Shown piece by piece: positions 29,872 to 37,713 of a stretch of 37,713 nucleotides of DNA (position 1 is the first letter of the stretch; each line of letters begins with the position of its first letter). The notes under the pieces were generated by a model, which was not told where the DNA came from, made no database searches, and saw only the letters and a program-made list of their open reading frames with translations. Both the position numbers and the translations under genes were made by a program. The stretch comes from an uncultured Enterobacteriaceae bacterium (lineage in GTDB: Bacteria; Pseudomonadota; Gammaproteobacteria; Enterobacterales; Enterobacteriaceae), in assembly GCA_947631255.1 (NCBI GenBank), contig CANRKT010000034.1:1-37713 (forward strand), in the 5' to 3' direction.

Positions 29872-31998
29872 TTAATCAGAAACGTCAGAAAAAGTGCGAT
29901 TTTGTTCCGCCATCACTATCAGGTATTCACAAGGTGTGAATCGCTCTCCATATAAGTTCGTCAAGTGTTGCAAGCGAGCAATCACCGTGGCTATTCCTAA
30001 CTGATTCATATAATGGAATGGGCCACCAAGAAATGGCGGGAAACCAATACCAAATACACCACCAATATCACCATCACGTACACGGCGAATCACCCCTTCA
30101 TCCAGGCTGCGAGCAGCCTCGTTAAGCAGCATCATCACGCAGCGTTCAGCCAGACTTTCACTATTCAGCCGGGCGGCTGGTGTTACCCCAAGAAGACTAT
30201 AAATAGTTTTATCTACCTGTTTTTTATTATTTTTCCCTCGTTTCGAATACAGATAGAAACCACGGTTATTTTTCCGTCCGCGACGATCATCCGCTAAAAT
30301 AGCCTCCAGCGCCTGAGGAGGTGTAAAGCGTTCGCCATAAGCCTGTTTCAGCACCGGCATAATTTGGGTTCCCACATCAATACCCACCTCATCCAGTAAT
30401 TGAATCGGGCCAACAGGGAAACCAAACTTCACCAGAGCATTGTCGATATGTTCAATCGGCTCACCTTCTACCAGGCAACACAAAGCTTCATTGATGTAGG
30501 GTGCTAAAATACGGTTAACATAGAAGCCCGCGCTATCCCCCACGACGATCGGCGTTTTACCTTGCCGCTTCGCCAGCGCCACGGTGGTCGAAATGGTCTC
30601 CGGACTGGTTCCGGAATGAGGGATAACCTCTACCAGTGGCATTTTATCGACCGGACTAAAATAGTGCAGACCAATAACTTGCTCAGGACGTGCGGCATAC
30701 GCCGCAATATCATGGATAGGTATCGATGAAGTGTTGGAAGCAAAAATAGTTTCAGCATTAGCAAACTGCTCGATCTCAGCCACCATCTGCTGTTTGAGTG
30801 CCAGGTTTTCAAATACCGCTTCAATCACGATATCCTGCTGCCGGAATCCCTGATAATCGGTGCCTCCAGAAATTCGCGCCATTTCTCGTTCTCTTTGCAC
30901 CGAGGTTATCTGGCGACGATGGACTTGTTTACTCAGCAAATCCCAGCTGTATTTCAGAGCATGATTAATACCTTCGGGTGTCATATCTTTGAGACGAACC
31001 GATAGCTTCCCTTTCATCGCGGTAACACTGGCAATTCCGGCGCCCATCAAACCGCCACCCAGCACGCCGACGGAATGCAGAGGCCGAGGGGCAGCATCAC
31101 TACCCGACTCTTTCTTCAGTGCTGAACTGGCAAAGAACAGGCCGCGTAAGGCCGCGGATTGTGGTGACATAGCTAAGATACCGAAGGCCTTGGCTTCTGC
31201 CTCGTAACCTTTGTCACTCCCTTGTGCCAGCCCAAGCTGAATAACATCCAGGATCTGATTGACTGCAGGATAGTTTCCCTGCGTTTTTTGCCGCGTTTTT
31301 TTACTCACCAGACGGAACAGCAACGGGCGCCCTACTCCCGCCAAAAAGAGCTCTTTCATCGGCAAGCGATGAACAGGTTTGTGTCCACGTAAGGCGAAAG
31401 CAACTGCGATATCCAGTAGCTGAGACTCTGCGACAACTTCATCCACCAGCCCCAGTTTTAGGGCTTGTTTTGCCCGCAATTGACGACCAGTGAGGATAAT
31501 ATCCAGCGCTTTAGAGACTCCAATCAAGCGAGGTAAACGCTGCGTTCCGCCTGCTCCCGGCAGTAATCCTAGCTGGACTTCGGGTAAGCCCAGACGGGTT
31601 TCTGGCCTATCAGTACAAATACGCACATGGCAAGCCAGCGCCAGCTCAAGCCCGCCCCCTAAGCAACTGCCATGAATGGCTGCGACTACAGGTACAGACA
31701 GAGAGGCAATTTCGCTCATAATTTGCTGTCCCTGACGTGCCAGCGCTTGTGCATCCTCGGCTGTTTTGCAATCTGCGATCATGAAAATATCAGCACCTGC
31801 AATAAAATTGTCTGGTTTTGCTGAGATAAACACCACGCCTTTAATACCCGGATAGTCACGGAGCTGCTGAAGAATAGCTCGAACTTGTGCAGCAAACTCT
31901 GCTTTCAGCGTATTCATTCTTTCGCCGGGAACATCAATGGTGACGACGGCTACGTTATCTGCCCGGATCTCCAGGCGAAATGCACTTTGCTGTTCCAT
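29872..31998 (-). CDS. fadJ: Fatty acid oxidation complex subunit alpha FadJ
   Basis: Bifunctional enoyl-CoA hydratase / 3-hydroxyacyl-CoA dehydrogenase of the FadIJ complex, used in anaerobic or supplementary beta-oxidation. The N-terminal crotonase domain has catalytic glutamates Glu118 and Glu140 ([27 protein letters not shown]). The NAD-binding [12 protein letters not shown] lies at 311-322, and the dehydrogenase [14 protein letters not shown] segment follows. It has 708 residues (E. coli 714). It overlaps the fadI stop by one base (TAATG), so the two subunits are translationally coupled. Confidence 0.98.
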   Translation of the reverse strand: MEQQSAFRLEIRADNVAVVTIDVPGERMNTLKAEFAAQVRAILQQLRDYPGIKGVVFISAKPDNFIAGADIFMIADCKTAEDAQALARQGQQIMSEIASLSVPVVAAIHGSCLGGGLELALACHVRICTDRPETRLGLPEVQLGLLPGAGGTQRLPRLIGVSKALDIILTGRQLRAKQALKLGLVDEVVAESQLLDIAVAFALRGHKPVHRLPMKELFLAGVGRPLLFRLVSKKTRQKTQGNYPAVNQILDVIQLGLAQGSDKGYEAEAKAFGILAMSPQSAALRGLFFASSALKKESGSDAAPRPLHSVGVLGGGLMGAGIASVTAMKGKLSVRLKDMTPEGINHALKYSWDLLSKQVHRRQITSVQREREMARISGGTDYQGFRQQDIVIEAVFENLALKQQMVAEIEQFANAETIFASNTSSIPIHDIAAYAARPEQVIGLHYFSPVDKMPLVEVIPHSGTSPETISTTVALAKRQGKTPIVVGDSAGFYVNRILAPYINEALCCLVEGEPIEHIDNALVKFGFPVGPIQLLDEVGIDVGTQIMPVLKQAYGERFTPPQALEAILADDRRGRKNNRGFYLYSKRGKNNKKQVDKTIYSLLGVTPAARLNSESLAERCVMMLLNEAARSLDEGVIRRVRDGDIGGVFGIGFPPFLGGPFHYMNQLGIATVIARLQHLTNLYGERFTPCEYLIVMAEQNRTFSDVSD

Positions 31999-33308
31999 TA
32001 TTCGACCTCCAGTACCATTGCCGCACCAAGTCCACCTGCTGCACAGGCCGTCACTAAACCAAAACCACCCCCACGACGATGTAGCTCATGTAAAGTCTGG
32101 GTTACCATCCGTGCTCCGGTCGCCGCAAATGGATGACCATAAGCAATGGAGCCCCCCAGGACATTGAATTTGTCCTCAGCAACGTCTCCCGTGGCCTGAG
32201 AACGTCCTAGTTTTTCTTGTGCGAACTGAGCACTGGATAACATCTTGAGATTGGCGAGTGTTTGTGCGGCAAAAGCCTCGTGCATATCAAATAAAGTCAG
32301 GTCGTTAAGTGTCAGACCCGCGCGGTCGAGCGCCAGCGGTGTCGCCCATGCCGGGCCAAGCAACATATCCTGCCAGACATCGATAGCGGTAAACGCGTAA
32401 CTGCGCAGATAACCCAGCGGTATGAGCCCCAGCTCTCTGGCACGCGACTCCGCCATCAGGATCACTGCCGCCGCGCCGTCTGTCAGCGGAGTGCTGTTGG
32501 CTGCGGTGACGCTGCCATGTTTCCTGTCAAATGCCGGACGTAATTTTGCGTAATCCGCCAGGCTTCCCTGTTTGCGGATATTATTATCTTCACTGATCGA
32601 CTGGCGATAAGGGGGAACAAAAGCGGTCATCACTTCATTCGTCAGTTTACCTTCCTGCCAGGCCTGAGCCGCCAGCTGATGGGAACGATGCGCCAGCGCA
32701 TCTTGCTGTTCACGGGTAATGCCATGCGTTTTAGCCATTTGCTCTGCAGTGTCGCCCATACGTAACCCGGTGGAGTATTCAGCAATAGCAGGAGGAAGAG
32801 GTAATAAATCACGCGGGCGCAGACCTGTCAGCAATTTGAGACGCTGTGCAAGGGTACGAGCTTTGCTTAACTCAACCAAGGTGCGGCCTAAATTTTTGCT
32901 CACACCAAAAGGTAAAACCGAAGAGGAGTCAGCACCACCGGCAATACCCGCCTGAATGGTGCCCGCCATAATCCCCTCAGCAACATTAGCTATCGCCTGA
33001 AAACTGGTGGCACAGGCGCGACTGACACTGTAGGCATCAGTATGCACACTCATCCCACTCCCTAAGACAATTTCGCGCGCGATATTAGGCGCTTCAGGCA
33101 TCTGAATCACTTGTCCAAATACAAGCTGATCAATCACTTCTGGTGCAACATTGCTACGAATTAATAACTCACGGACAACCCAGTTCCCCAGAGAGACCGC
33201 GGGAATACCATGAAAAGCGGTGGCCTGACGGACAAAGGGCGTACGCAGCCCACTGACGATGGCAATCCTTGCACCATGACGCGTAACCAATGGTAATGCC
33301 TGGCTCAT
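31998..33308 (-). CDS. fadI: Acetyl-CoA acyltransferase FadI
   Basis: Thiolase that releases acetyl-CoA from 3-ketoacyl-CoA, partner of FadJ. It has 436 residues, as in E. coli. The acyl-accepting Cys99 ([17 protein letters not shown]) and the C-terminal [10 protein letters not shown] and [10 protein letters not shown] motifs with the catalytic His and Cys are present. A FadR-like operator sits 26-42 bp upstream of the start, so repression in the absence of long-chain acyl-CoA is expected. It is the first gene of the fadIJ operon. Confidence 0.98.
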   Translation of the reverse strand: MSQALPLVTRHGARIAIVSGLRTPFVRQATAFHGIPAVSLGNWVVRELLIRSNVAPEVIDQLVFGQVIQMPEAPNIAREIVLGSGMSVHTDAYSVSRACATSFQAIANVAEGIMAGTIQAGIAGGADSSSVLPFGVSKNLGRTLVELSKARTLAQRLKLLTGLRPRDLLPLPPAIAEYSTGLRMGDTAEQMAKTHGITREQQDALAHRSHQLAAQAWQEGKLTNEVMTAFVPPYRQSISEDNNIRKQGSLADYAKLRPAFDRKHGSVTAANSTPLTDGAAAVILMAESRARELGLIPLGYLRSYAFTAIDVWQDMLLGPAWATPLALDRAGLTLNDLTLFDMHEAFAAQTLANLKMLSSAQFAQEKLGRSQATGDVAEDKFNVLGGSIAYGHPFAATGARMVTQTLHELHRRGGGFGLVTACAAGGLGAAMVLEVE

Positions 33309-33333
33309 AACGCTCCCCTACAGAGAAAATAAT

Positions 33334-33350
33334 TAGTGGTCTGACCTGAT
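33334..33350. promoter_or_regulatory. FadR operator upstream of fadI
   Basis: TAGTGGTCTGACCTGAT contains the complete FadR core TGGTCNGACC. It lies 26-42 bp upstream of the fadI ATG and just downstream of the proposed -10 box, a position expected for repression. Confidence 0.85.
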
Positions 33351-33354
33351 GCCA

Positions 33355-33383
33355 GTGTTAACTAATTATTTACACTTAGCCAA
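33355..33383 (-). promoter_or_regulatory. Candidate fadIJ promoter
   Basis: On the - strand TTGGCT (33383-33378) and TAACAC (33360-33355) are separated by 17 bp. The start of transcription would fall near 33349, inside the FadR operator. The hexamers are only moderate matches. Confidence 0.5.
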
Positions 33384-33475
33384 GCCTTTCAGAGAAAAAT
33401 TGCGAGAGGCAACACATATCACGAAGCACGGAAGGGAAAATAAGGCAGTATTTTTATTCGGGGGAAAAGAAAGAC

Positions 33476-33507
33476 TGAAAAATGGCTGACATAGTAAGTC
33501 AGCCATT
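33476..33507 (-). terminator. Intrinsic terminator of yfcZ
   Basis: A perfect 10-bp stem (AATGGCTGAC at 33481-33490 with GTCAGCCATT at 33498-33507, 7-nt loop) is followed on the - strand by a short T run. It starts 19 bp beyond the yfcZ stop and insulates the fadI promoter. Confidence 0.8.
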
Positions 33508-33525
33508 GTTGTTCAAGCAGCCAGC

Positions 33526-33810
33526 CTAACGTAAACCTAACTGGAAAATCATGGTTTCTGCCTGGCAGCAGAACAGGAAATCGATATCCAGACGTACACC
33601 CTCAGCTTCTTCGGTGAAACGCGGAGTGATCTGGCAAGGTTCGGACTCTACTTCACGCGCTTTAGTACTCAGTGCCGCCAGAGTCTGTTCAGCCTGCTCT
33701 TTGCTGGCAAACACACGACTATAGGAGGCAACACAATCCGTATTATCAATGACAGAACCGACGTCTATGCAGCAACAAACTGGGGTTTCATCTGCACTAT
33801 TTCTACTCAT
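33526..33810 (-). CDS. yfcZ: YfcZ/YiiS family protein
   Basis: Small conserved protein of 94 residues, the same length as E. coli YfcZ. Its function is not known. It is cysteine-rich near the start (PVCCCIDVG) and has further cysteines at the conserved positions ESEPCQI and FLFCCQAE. The C-terminus GLR is as in E. coli. It has a good ribosome site (AAGGA) and an exact TATAAT -10 hexamer at 33831-33826 on the - strand, but no clear -35. It is a single-gene unit with its own terminator. Confidence 0.93.
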   Translation of the reverse strand: MSRNSADETPVCCCIDVGSVIDNTDCVASYSRVFASKEQAEQTLAALSTKAREVESEPCQITPRFTEEAEGVRLDIDFLFCCQAETMIFQLGLR

Positions 33811-34044
33811 GATTCGTTCCTTAGCATTATATACTCAGAATAATTCGGGTTGCTTTTTGGCGCTGAGTGAAGAAAACCGATGAGTACAAGTAGACTCTAT
33901 TTCGGCATGTTTCGCGAAAGCAACATCTTGGCAGCTCGATGTATGACGAGTATAACGTAAAAGATAAACGCCCTTACATTCATAGCCGCTATTTTACGTC
34001 GCCCCTCATTTTCACTCCAGTTTATTATCCTGGTAATCTTAATA

Positions 34045-34060
34045 AGTGACGAAAATCACA
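34045..34060. promoter_or_regulatory. Candidate CRP site upstream of fadL
   Basis: AGTGACGAAAATCACA matches the CRP core TGTGA-N6-TCACA with one mismatch. It lies about 150 bp upstream of the proposed fadL transcription start. CRP regulation of fadL is known in E. coli; whether this site acts on fadL or on yfcZ is inference. The rest of the 500-bp gap from 33811 to 34311 holds the yfcZ -10 box and the fadL promoter; I see no gene in it. Confidence 0.55.
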
Positions 34061-34173
34061 CTCAAAAATGATCTAAAACAAATTATTCCCCCGCCTTACA
34101 GCACCAAACTTGCTATTTTTTGCTGCCTTGATCGCATTTTAAGTAACAAATCCAAAATAAACGCGAAACATTG

Positions 34174-34226
34174 TTGCAACATTGCCACTGGTCGTACCTA
34201 TACTGCGACAACTGGTCTGCTTTGTA
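34174..34226 (+). promoter_or_regulatory. fadL promoter with two FadR-like operators
   Basis: Site 1 at 34186-34202 (CACTGGTCGTACCTATA) and site 2 at 34210-34226 (AACTGGTCTGCTTTGTA) both carry the TGGTC half of the FadR operator and start 24 bp apart. A -35-like TTGCAA (34174-34179) and a -10-like TATACT (34199-34204) place the transcription start near 34211, so site 1 overlaps the -10 and site 2 starts near +1. This is the arrangement I recall for the two FadR sites of E. coli fadL. Confidence 0.78.
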
Positions 34227-34311
34227 TCGACCTGCCCAGTCCCTACTATTCGCGCTCCTGCTACAGTGAGTAGCATTTTTTGTATAATAATAATTCAATG
34301 AGGTTTTGGTT

Positions 34312-35631
34312 ATGAGCCAGAAAAGCCTGTTCGCCAAGTCATTTATCTCAATTGCTGTAGCAATGGTCAGCTTACAAGCACATTCTGCTGGCTTTCAGTT
34401 AAACGAGTTTTCTTCTTCTGGCCTTGGACGAGCCTATTCAGGAGAAGGAGCTGTTGCAGATAATGCGGGTTCAGCGAGCCGTAACCCTGCCACCATTATG
34501 ATGTTTGACAGACCCTCTTTCTCGGGTGGTGCTGTTTTTATCCAGCCAGATGTCAACATTTTTGGTAACTCCCCAGCCGGGGGAAGCACCGATGCCAAAA
34601 ATATTGCCCCTAATGCCTTGGTGCCTAACCTGCATTACGTCACCCCCATTAACGATAAATTTGGCTGGGGTATCTCGGTAACTTCCAACTACGGGCTGGC
34701 AACCGAATTTAATAATAGCTATCGTGCCGGTTCAGTCGGCGGAAAAACGGACTTGCAGACCGCTAACTTTAACCTGAGCGGAGCCTGGCGGCTTGATCCT
34801 AACTGGAGCTTCGGTTTAGGTCTGAATGCGGTTTACGCAAAAGCGAAAATTGAGCGTTACGCGGGTGATTTAGGTTCAATTTTAGCGGGTAGCGGTAAAT
34901 TACCCCCTGGAACTAAAAGTACCGTTGCTGGCATCCCGGCAAATATGCAGATTACCAGTCTGAAAGGGGATAAATGGGGCTTTGGCTGGAACGCCGGGGT
35001 ACTTTATGAGCTTAACAAGGGCAATCGCTACGCGTTAACCTATCGTTCAAAAGTCAAAATTGATTTTGATGGCGATTATAAAAGCGACCTACCTTCTGCC
35101 TATAACAATATTTTAGGGGACTATGGCTTATACGGTACCGGCGGTGAAACCATCCCGGGTTCTTTAGCCCTGAACTTACCTGAAATGTGGGAAGTGTCCG
35201 GTTACAATACCATTGCACCTAAATGGGCCGTTCACTACAGTATGGCTTATACCCGCTGGAGCCAGTTTAAAGAACTGAGAGCCACAACAAAAGACGGTCA
35301 GTTACTGTTCCTGAAAGATGAGCGCTTTAAAGACGCTTATCGTCTGGCAATCGGTACCACTTATTTTATGGATGAGAACTGGACCTTCCGCACCGGTATT
35401 GCTTTTGATGACAGCCCGGTACCTGCTAATACACGCTCTATCTCCATTCCTGATCAGGACCGTTTCTGGCTCAGCGCCGGGACAACCTATGCCTTTAATA
35501 AAGATGCTTCCATTGATGTCGGTATCTCTTATATGCACGGGAAAAGTGTTGAGATAAAAGAAGGTCCTTATAGCTTCCGTTCTGAAGGTAAAGCCTGGCT
35601 TTATGGCACCAACTTTAACTACTCATTCTAA
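34312..35631 (+). CDS. fadL: Long-chain fatty acid outer membrane transporter FadL
   Basis: Beta-barrel protein that imports long-chain fatty acids across the outer membrane; also used by some phages as receptor. I chose ATG 34312 ([11 protein letters not shown]), 8 nt after an AATGAGG ribosome site; the TTG at 34306 is too close to it. It has 439 residues. A signal peptide ends at about residue 26 (AHSA, then GFQLNEF). The N-terminal hatch with [13 protein letters not shown] and the C-terminal aromatic NFNYSF barrel end match the family. It is repressed by FadR if the two operators upstream act as in E. coli. Confidence 0.98.
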   Translation: MSQKSLFAKSFISIAVAMVSLQAHSAGFQLNEFSSSGLGRAYSGEGAVADNAGSASRNPATIMMFDRPSFSGGAVFIQPDVNIFGNSPAGGSTDAKNIAPNALVPNLHYVTPINDKFGWGISVTSNYGLATEFNNSYRAGSVGGKTDLQTANFNLSGAWRLDPNWSFGLGLNAVYAKAKIERYAGDLGSILAGSGKLPPGTKSTVAGIPANMQITSLKGDKWGFGWNAGVLYELNKGNRYALTYRSKVKIDFDGDYKSDLPSAYNNILGDYGLYGTGGETIPGSLALNLPEMWEVSGYNTIAPKWAVHYSMAYTRWSQFKELRATTKDGQLLFLKDERFKDAYRLAIGTTYFMDENWTFRTGIAFDDSPVPANTRSISIPDQDRFWLSAGTTYAFNKDASIDVGISYMHGKSVEIKEGPYSFRSEGKAWLYGTNFNYSF

Positions 35632-35660
35632 TCACGCTTAATCATGCGCGATTAAATAGC

Positions 35661-35689
35661 AAAAAGGCGAACCAAAGTTCGCCTTTTTT
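35661..35689. terminator. Bidirectional terminator between fadL and mlaA
   Basis: An AAAAGGCGAAC/GTTCGCCTTTT stem with loop CAAA is flanked by A on the left and T on the right. It ends both the convergent fadL and mlaA transcripts. Confidence 0.9.
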
Positions 35690-35703
35690 ATCTTCAGGAA
35701 ATA

Positions 35704-36462
35704 CTAAAGTGCATCGATATCTTCGAGTTCATCCTGAATTGCCGCCGCATTGGGATTCACTTCCGGAGTTAACTGACCACCACTTGCCAGGAAATCATAG
35801 CGCTGGAAGTAAGCTTCTCGTACCAGAATATAAGGGTCAGAAGACTGACGAAGCAGGCCATCGCTATCCAGTAAACGCGCGCGCGTTTCAATCCCTTCCA
35901 AAGTCCATTTACCAATAGACATCGGCCAGGTCAACCAGGACAACACAGGGTAAAGAGTATCAACATATTCACCGCCGTCTTCACGTGGTGTAGCGCTACC
36001 GTATCCTGGCAACACGATATAAGGACCGTAACCTACACCGTAGTGACCCAGAGTACTGCCAAAACGTATCGGATAAGTCCGCTCAAGTTTCGGGTTTGCC
36101 ATAGCGGCAACATCAATAAAGCCACCCATTCCCAGTATGGTATTCAGGAAGAAACGAGTGAAATGCACCATTCCCTGAGAAATATCGCCCTGGGCAAAAT
36201 TGTTCACCATTGAGGCAGGCTCTTCGAGGTTACTGGTAAAATTACTCAGACCGTTACGTGCTGGCTGCGGGACATAATCACGCCATGCAACGGCAACCGG
36301 ACGAACAAGATAAGGGTCTAACACGTTCATGTTGAAGTTGAACATGGTTCGGTTGAACCCTTCCAGCGGATCAGAACGCTCTTGTGGGTTTTTATCAGCC
36401 GAGCTAGCGCACCCCAGTAGTAAGGTGGTTACCAATGCCAGTCCGGTCAGGCGAAAATTCAT
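35704..36462 (-). CDS. mlaA: Phospholipid-binding lipoprotein MlaA
   Basis: Outer-membrane lipoprotein that removes phospholipids from the outer leaflet together with OmpC/F and passes them to MlaC. I chose ATG 36462 (MNFRLTGLALVTTLL), with GGAG 6 nt before it, giving 252 residues; a TTG start four codons upstream is in frame but covers the ribosome site. The lipobox LLGC places the lipidated cysteine at 18. Family blocks DPLEGFNR, FNFNMNVLDPYLVRPVAVAWRD and GFIDVAAMANPKLERT are present. It is convergent with fadL. Confidence 0.97.
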   Translation of the reverse strand: MNFRLTGLALVTTLLLGCASSADKNPQERSDPLEGFNRTMFNFNMNVLDPYLVRPVAVAWRDYVPQPARNGLSNFTSNLEEPASMVNNFAQGDISQGMVHFTRFFLNTILGMGGFIDVAAMANPKLERTYPIRFGSTLGHYGVGYGPYIVLPGYGSATPREDGGEYVDTLYPVLSWLTWPMSIGKWTLEGIETRARLLDSDGLLRQSSDPYILVREAYFQRYDFLASGGQLTPEVNPNAAAIQDELEDIDAL

Positions 36463-37046
36463 AAGCGTCTCCAATTTTTTAATCTGCGCTTTCAGTGCTT
36501 TGTTCGCCCTTTCTGGGCGTTAAAAATAAGGTACTGGTTACCAAAATATTTATCTTTCCTGGCAGAATTTTACCCAGATGCCCGTTCAATTTTGTAGCGA
36601 TTACTGCTTTTTGCTACACTATACACTAAATTATTGGTATTACAGGAAGGCAGCGATACAGCCCCCTACCTTAACTTTCTCAGCCACCAGCCCGTTATAC
36701 CGGTCACCTTTAGAAATACGTGTAAAGTATAACCAAAAACGCGCCATATAGTGCCAACAAATTTATGCATAATGACCCAGGTATCATGTAATAACGTCAT
36801 AAAAAAGGCCTGAAGTCACTTCACTTAAAAAGATAAACATGAAGGAAATACACGCCAATAAATTGACTGCAATACGCTGCTTAAAAGAGACATATCAAAA
36901 AGAGACTCATTCATACATAAAAAATAAGATTAATATGAAAAGAGTAAAACCAGATTAAGACCAATAGAAAATTGTCGTTAGTGATGGTAATTCAATCAAC
37001 ACCAGGCTGTATTCCCCTTTATTAATATTTAAAGGATTTACGTTCA
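36463..37046. other. Gene-poor AT-rich region upstream of mlaA
   Basis: I see no supported gene in these 584 bases. A small hairpin (CGCCC at 36505-36509 with GGGCG at 36515-36519) lies in the mlaA leader. A TATAGT -10-like box on the - strand near 36620 could belong to an mlaA promoter, with a poor -35. The part from about 36650 to 37040 is AT-rich without recognisable motifs. In E. coli yfdC lies between mlaA and argW; no trace of it is visible here. Confidence 0.6.
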
Positions 37047-37399
37047 GTGAAAAAACATCTGCGCTTTGGTCATAGCAACAATAATAGTCTTACTGTCACG
37101 GGTTTATGCAGACCCAGGTCGCCGCGTTTTGATTTTCTCCCGGCACTGACAACCACATTCATTCTCAGCGGGCTCACGTACTATATTCTCAATGACACCA
37201 ATTACAGGAAACAAGGCGCTGAATACACTCTTGTTTTACCACCAAAAAATATCCTTCTGACCTGACCGTTGTCGATAATAATAACAAACATTATTACGTT
37301 CGTAAGGGGAGCTATTACCAGAAAGACATCGACGGTAACTATATTGATGTTCCTCGCCAGCGAAACTCCGATTACTATTGGTTTATCTGGCAAAGGTGA
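37047..37399 (+). pseudogene. Decayed small secreted protein gene, tyrosine-rich (DUF6515-like)
   Basis: Three reading frames together give one plausible protein. GTG 37047 follows AAAGGA by 10 nt. After a one-base loss in the six-A run (37050-37055) the frame reads a signal peptide (NICALVIATIIVLLSRVYA, then DPGRR). A second one-base loss near 37123-37127 leads to LPALTTTFILSGLTYYILND and EYTLVLPP. A third near 37260 leads to VVDNNNKHYYVRKGSYYQKD, then IDGNYIDVP, ending at TGA 37399. The two tandem G-x-x-YY...YY units resemble small secreted DUF6515-type proteins; that family name is from memory. All three shifts fit single-base deletions. The 239 bp between it and argW hold only the argW promoter. 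Confidence 0.6.
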
Positions 37400-37570
37400 T
37401 AATACAAACAGTCACCTGAATTGATAATAAAACAACCTGTTATCTATACCCATCATTTCCGTACGCAACGCCACAGCCACATCATATATCCTACAATGAA
37501 TAATAAACAAACAAATTCGCACCCGTATGAAATTAATGCGGAAAACTACCGCTATTAACTTCATAACAAC

Positions 37571-37599
37571 TTGATGAATCACCCAATATTGCGTAACAT
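37571..37599 (+). promoter_or_regulatory. Candidate argW promoter
   Basis: TTGATG (37571-37576) and TAACAT (37594-37599) are 17 bp apart, followed by a GC-rich stretch (GAGCGCC) typical of the discriminator of stable-RNA promoters. The start would be near 37606, about 33 nt before the mature tRNA. Confidence 0.6.
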
Positions 37600-37638
37600 C
37601 AGAGCGCCTTGAAACAAGGGCAACCATAAGTCAGTGAA

Positions 37639-37713
37639 GTCCTCTTAGTTAAATGGATATAACAAGCCCCTCCTAAGGGCTAGTTGCAGGTTCGATTCCT
37701 GCAGGGGACACCA
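37639..37713 (+). tRNA. argW: tRNA-Arg (anticodon CCU)
   Basis: The 75-nt gene has an encoded CCA end. The acceptor stem is GTCCTCT/GGGGAC-type, the anticodon stem AGCCC (37665-37669) pairs with GGGCT (37677-37681), and the anticodon CCT is at 3772-74 of the loop (positions 37672-37674). The T-arm GCAGGTTCGATTCCTGC is perfect. It differs from E. coli argW, as I remember it, by only one or two bases. It decodes the rare AGG codon. The 3' end of argW is a well-known integration site of phages and islands; the window ends exactly at the CCA. Confidence 0.97.

Noticed and set aside
34046-34273. Open frame of 75 codons upstream of fadL
   Set aside because: It runs through the fadL promoter and both FadR-like sites, and shows no recognisable protein features.
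37202-37393. Open frame of 63 codons on the - strand
   Set aside because: It is antisense to the frameshifted secreted-protein remnant, which explains the region better.
37412-37627. Open frame of 71 codons on the - strand before argW
   Set aside because: It overlaps the likely argW promoter, has no ribosome site that I can see and no recognisable similarity.

Overview
The window is a piece of an enterobacterial chromosome (order Enterobacterales). From purF to fadL/mlaA and the argW tRNA, the gene order and the proteins follow the Escherichia coli region purF-cvpA-dedD-folC-accD-dedA-truA-usg-pdxB-flk-yfcJ-fabB-mnmC-yfcL-epmC-yfcA-mepA-aroC-prmB-smrB-sixA-fadJ-fadI-yfcZ-fadL-mlaA. The proteins differ enough from remembered E. 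coli sequences that this is probably another genus. I cannot name it from sequence alone.

Left part (1-8.5 kb): a complete, apparently intact type I-F (Csy) CRISPR-Cas operon on the + strand, in the order cas1, cas2-3 fusion, cas8f (csy1), cas5f (csy2), cas7f (csy3), cas6f (csy4). Catalytic residues of Cas1, Cas2-3 and Cas6f are visible. There is no repeat-spacer array inside the window. The first ~230 bp are AT-rich, with a 12-bp inverted repeat that may belong to a CRISPR leader, so an array probably lies just to the left. The locus sits beside purF, where E. coli has ubiX.

Middle (8.6-29.7 kb): conserved housekeeping genes, mostly on the - strand. They cover purine synthesis (purF, with a PurR box before cvpA), folate (folC), fatty acid synthesis (accD, fabB), tRNA modification (truA, mnmC), vitamin B6 (pdxB), EF-P hydroxylation (epmC), murein hydrolysis (mepA), chorismate (aroC), ribosomal protein L3 methylation (prmB), rescue of collided ribosomes (smrB) and phosphohistidine signalling (sixA). 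A FabR-like palindrome lies between fabB and mnmC. Intrinsic terminators separate several units.

Right part (29.8-36.5 kb): a fatty-acid uptake and beta-oxidation block (fadJ, fadI, fadL) plus the lipid-asymmetry lipoprotein mlaA. FadR-like operators lie before fadI (one) and fadL (two), so import and degradation of long-chain fatty acids look co-regulated. The last ~1.2 kb is gene-poor: it holds a decayed small secreted-protein gene with three frameshifts and ends exactly at tRNA-Arg(CCU) (argW), a known phage integration site. I found no clearly new multi-gene system; the accessory content is the I-F CRISPR-Cas locus and the decaying region before argW.
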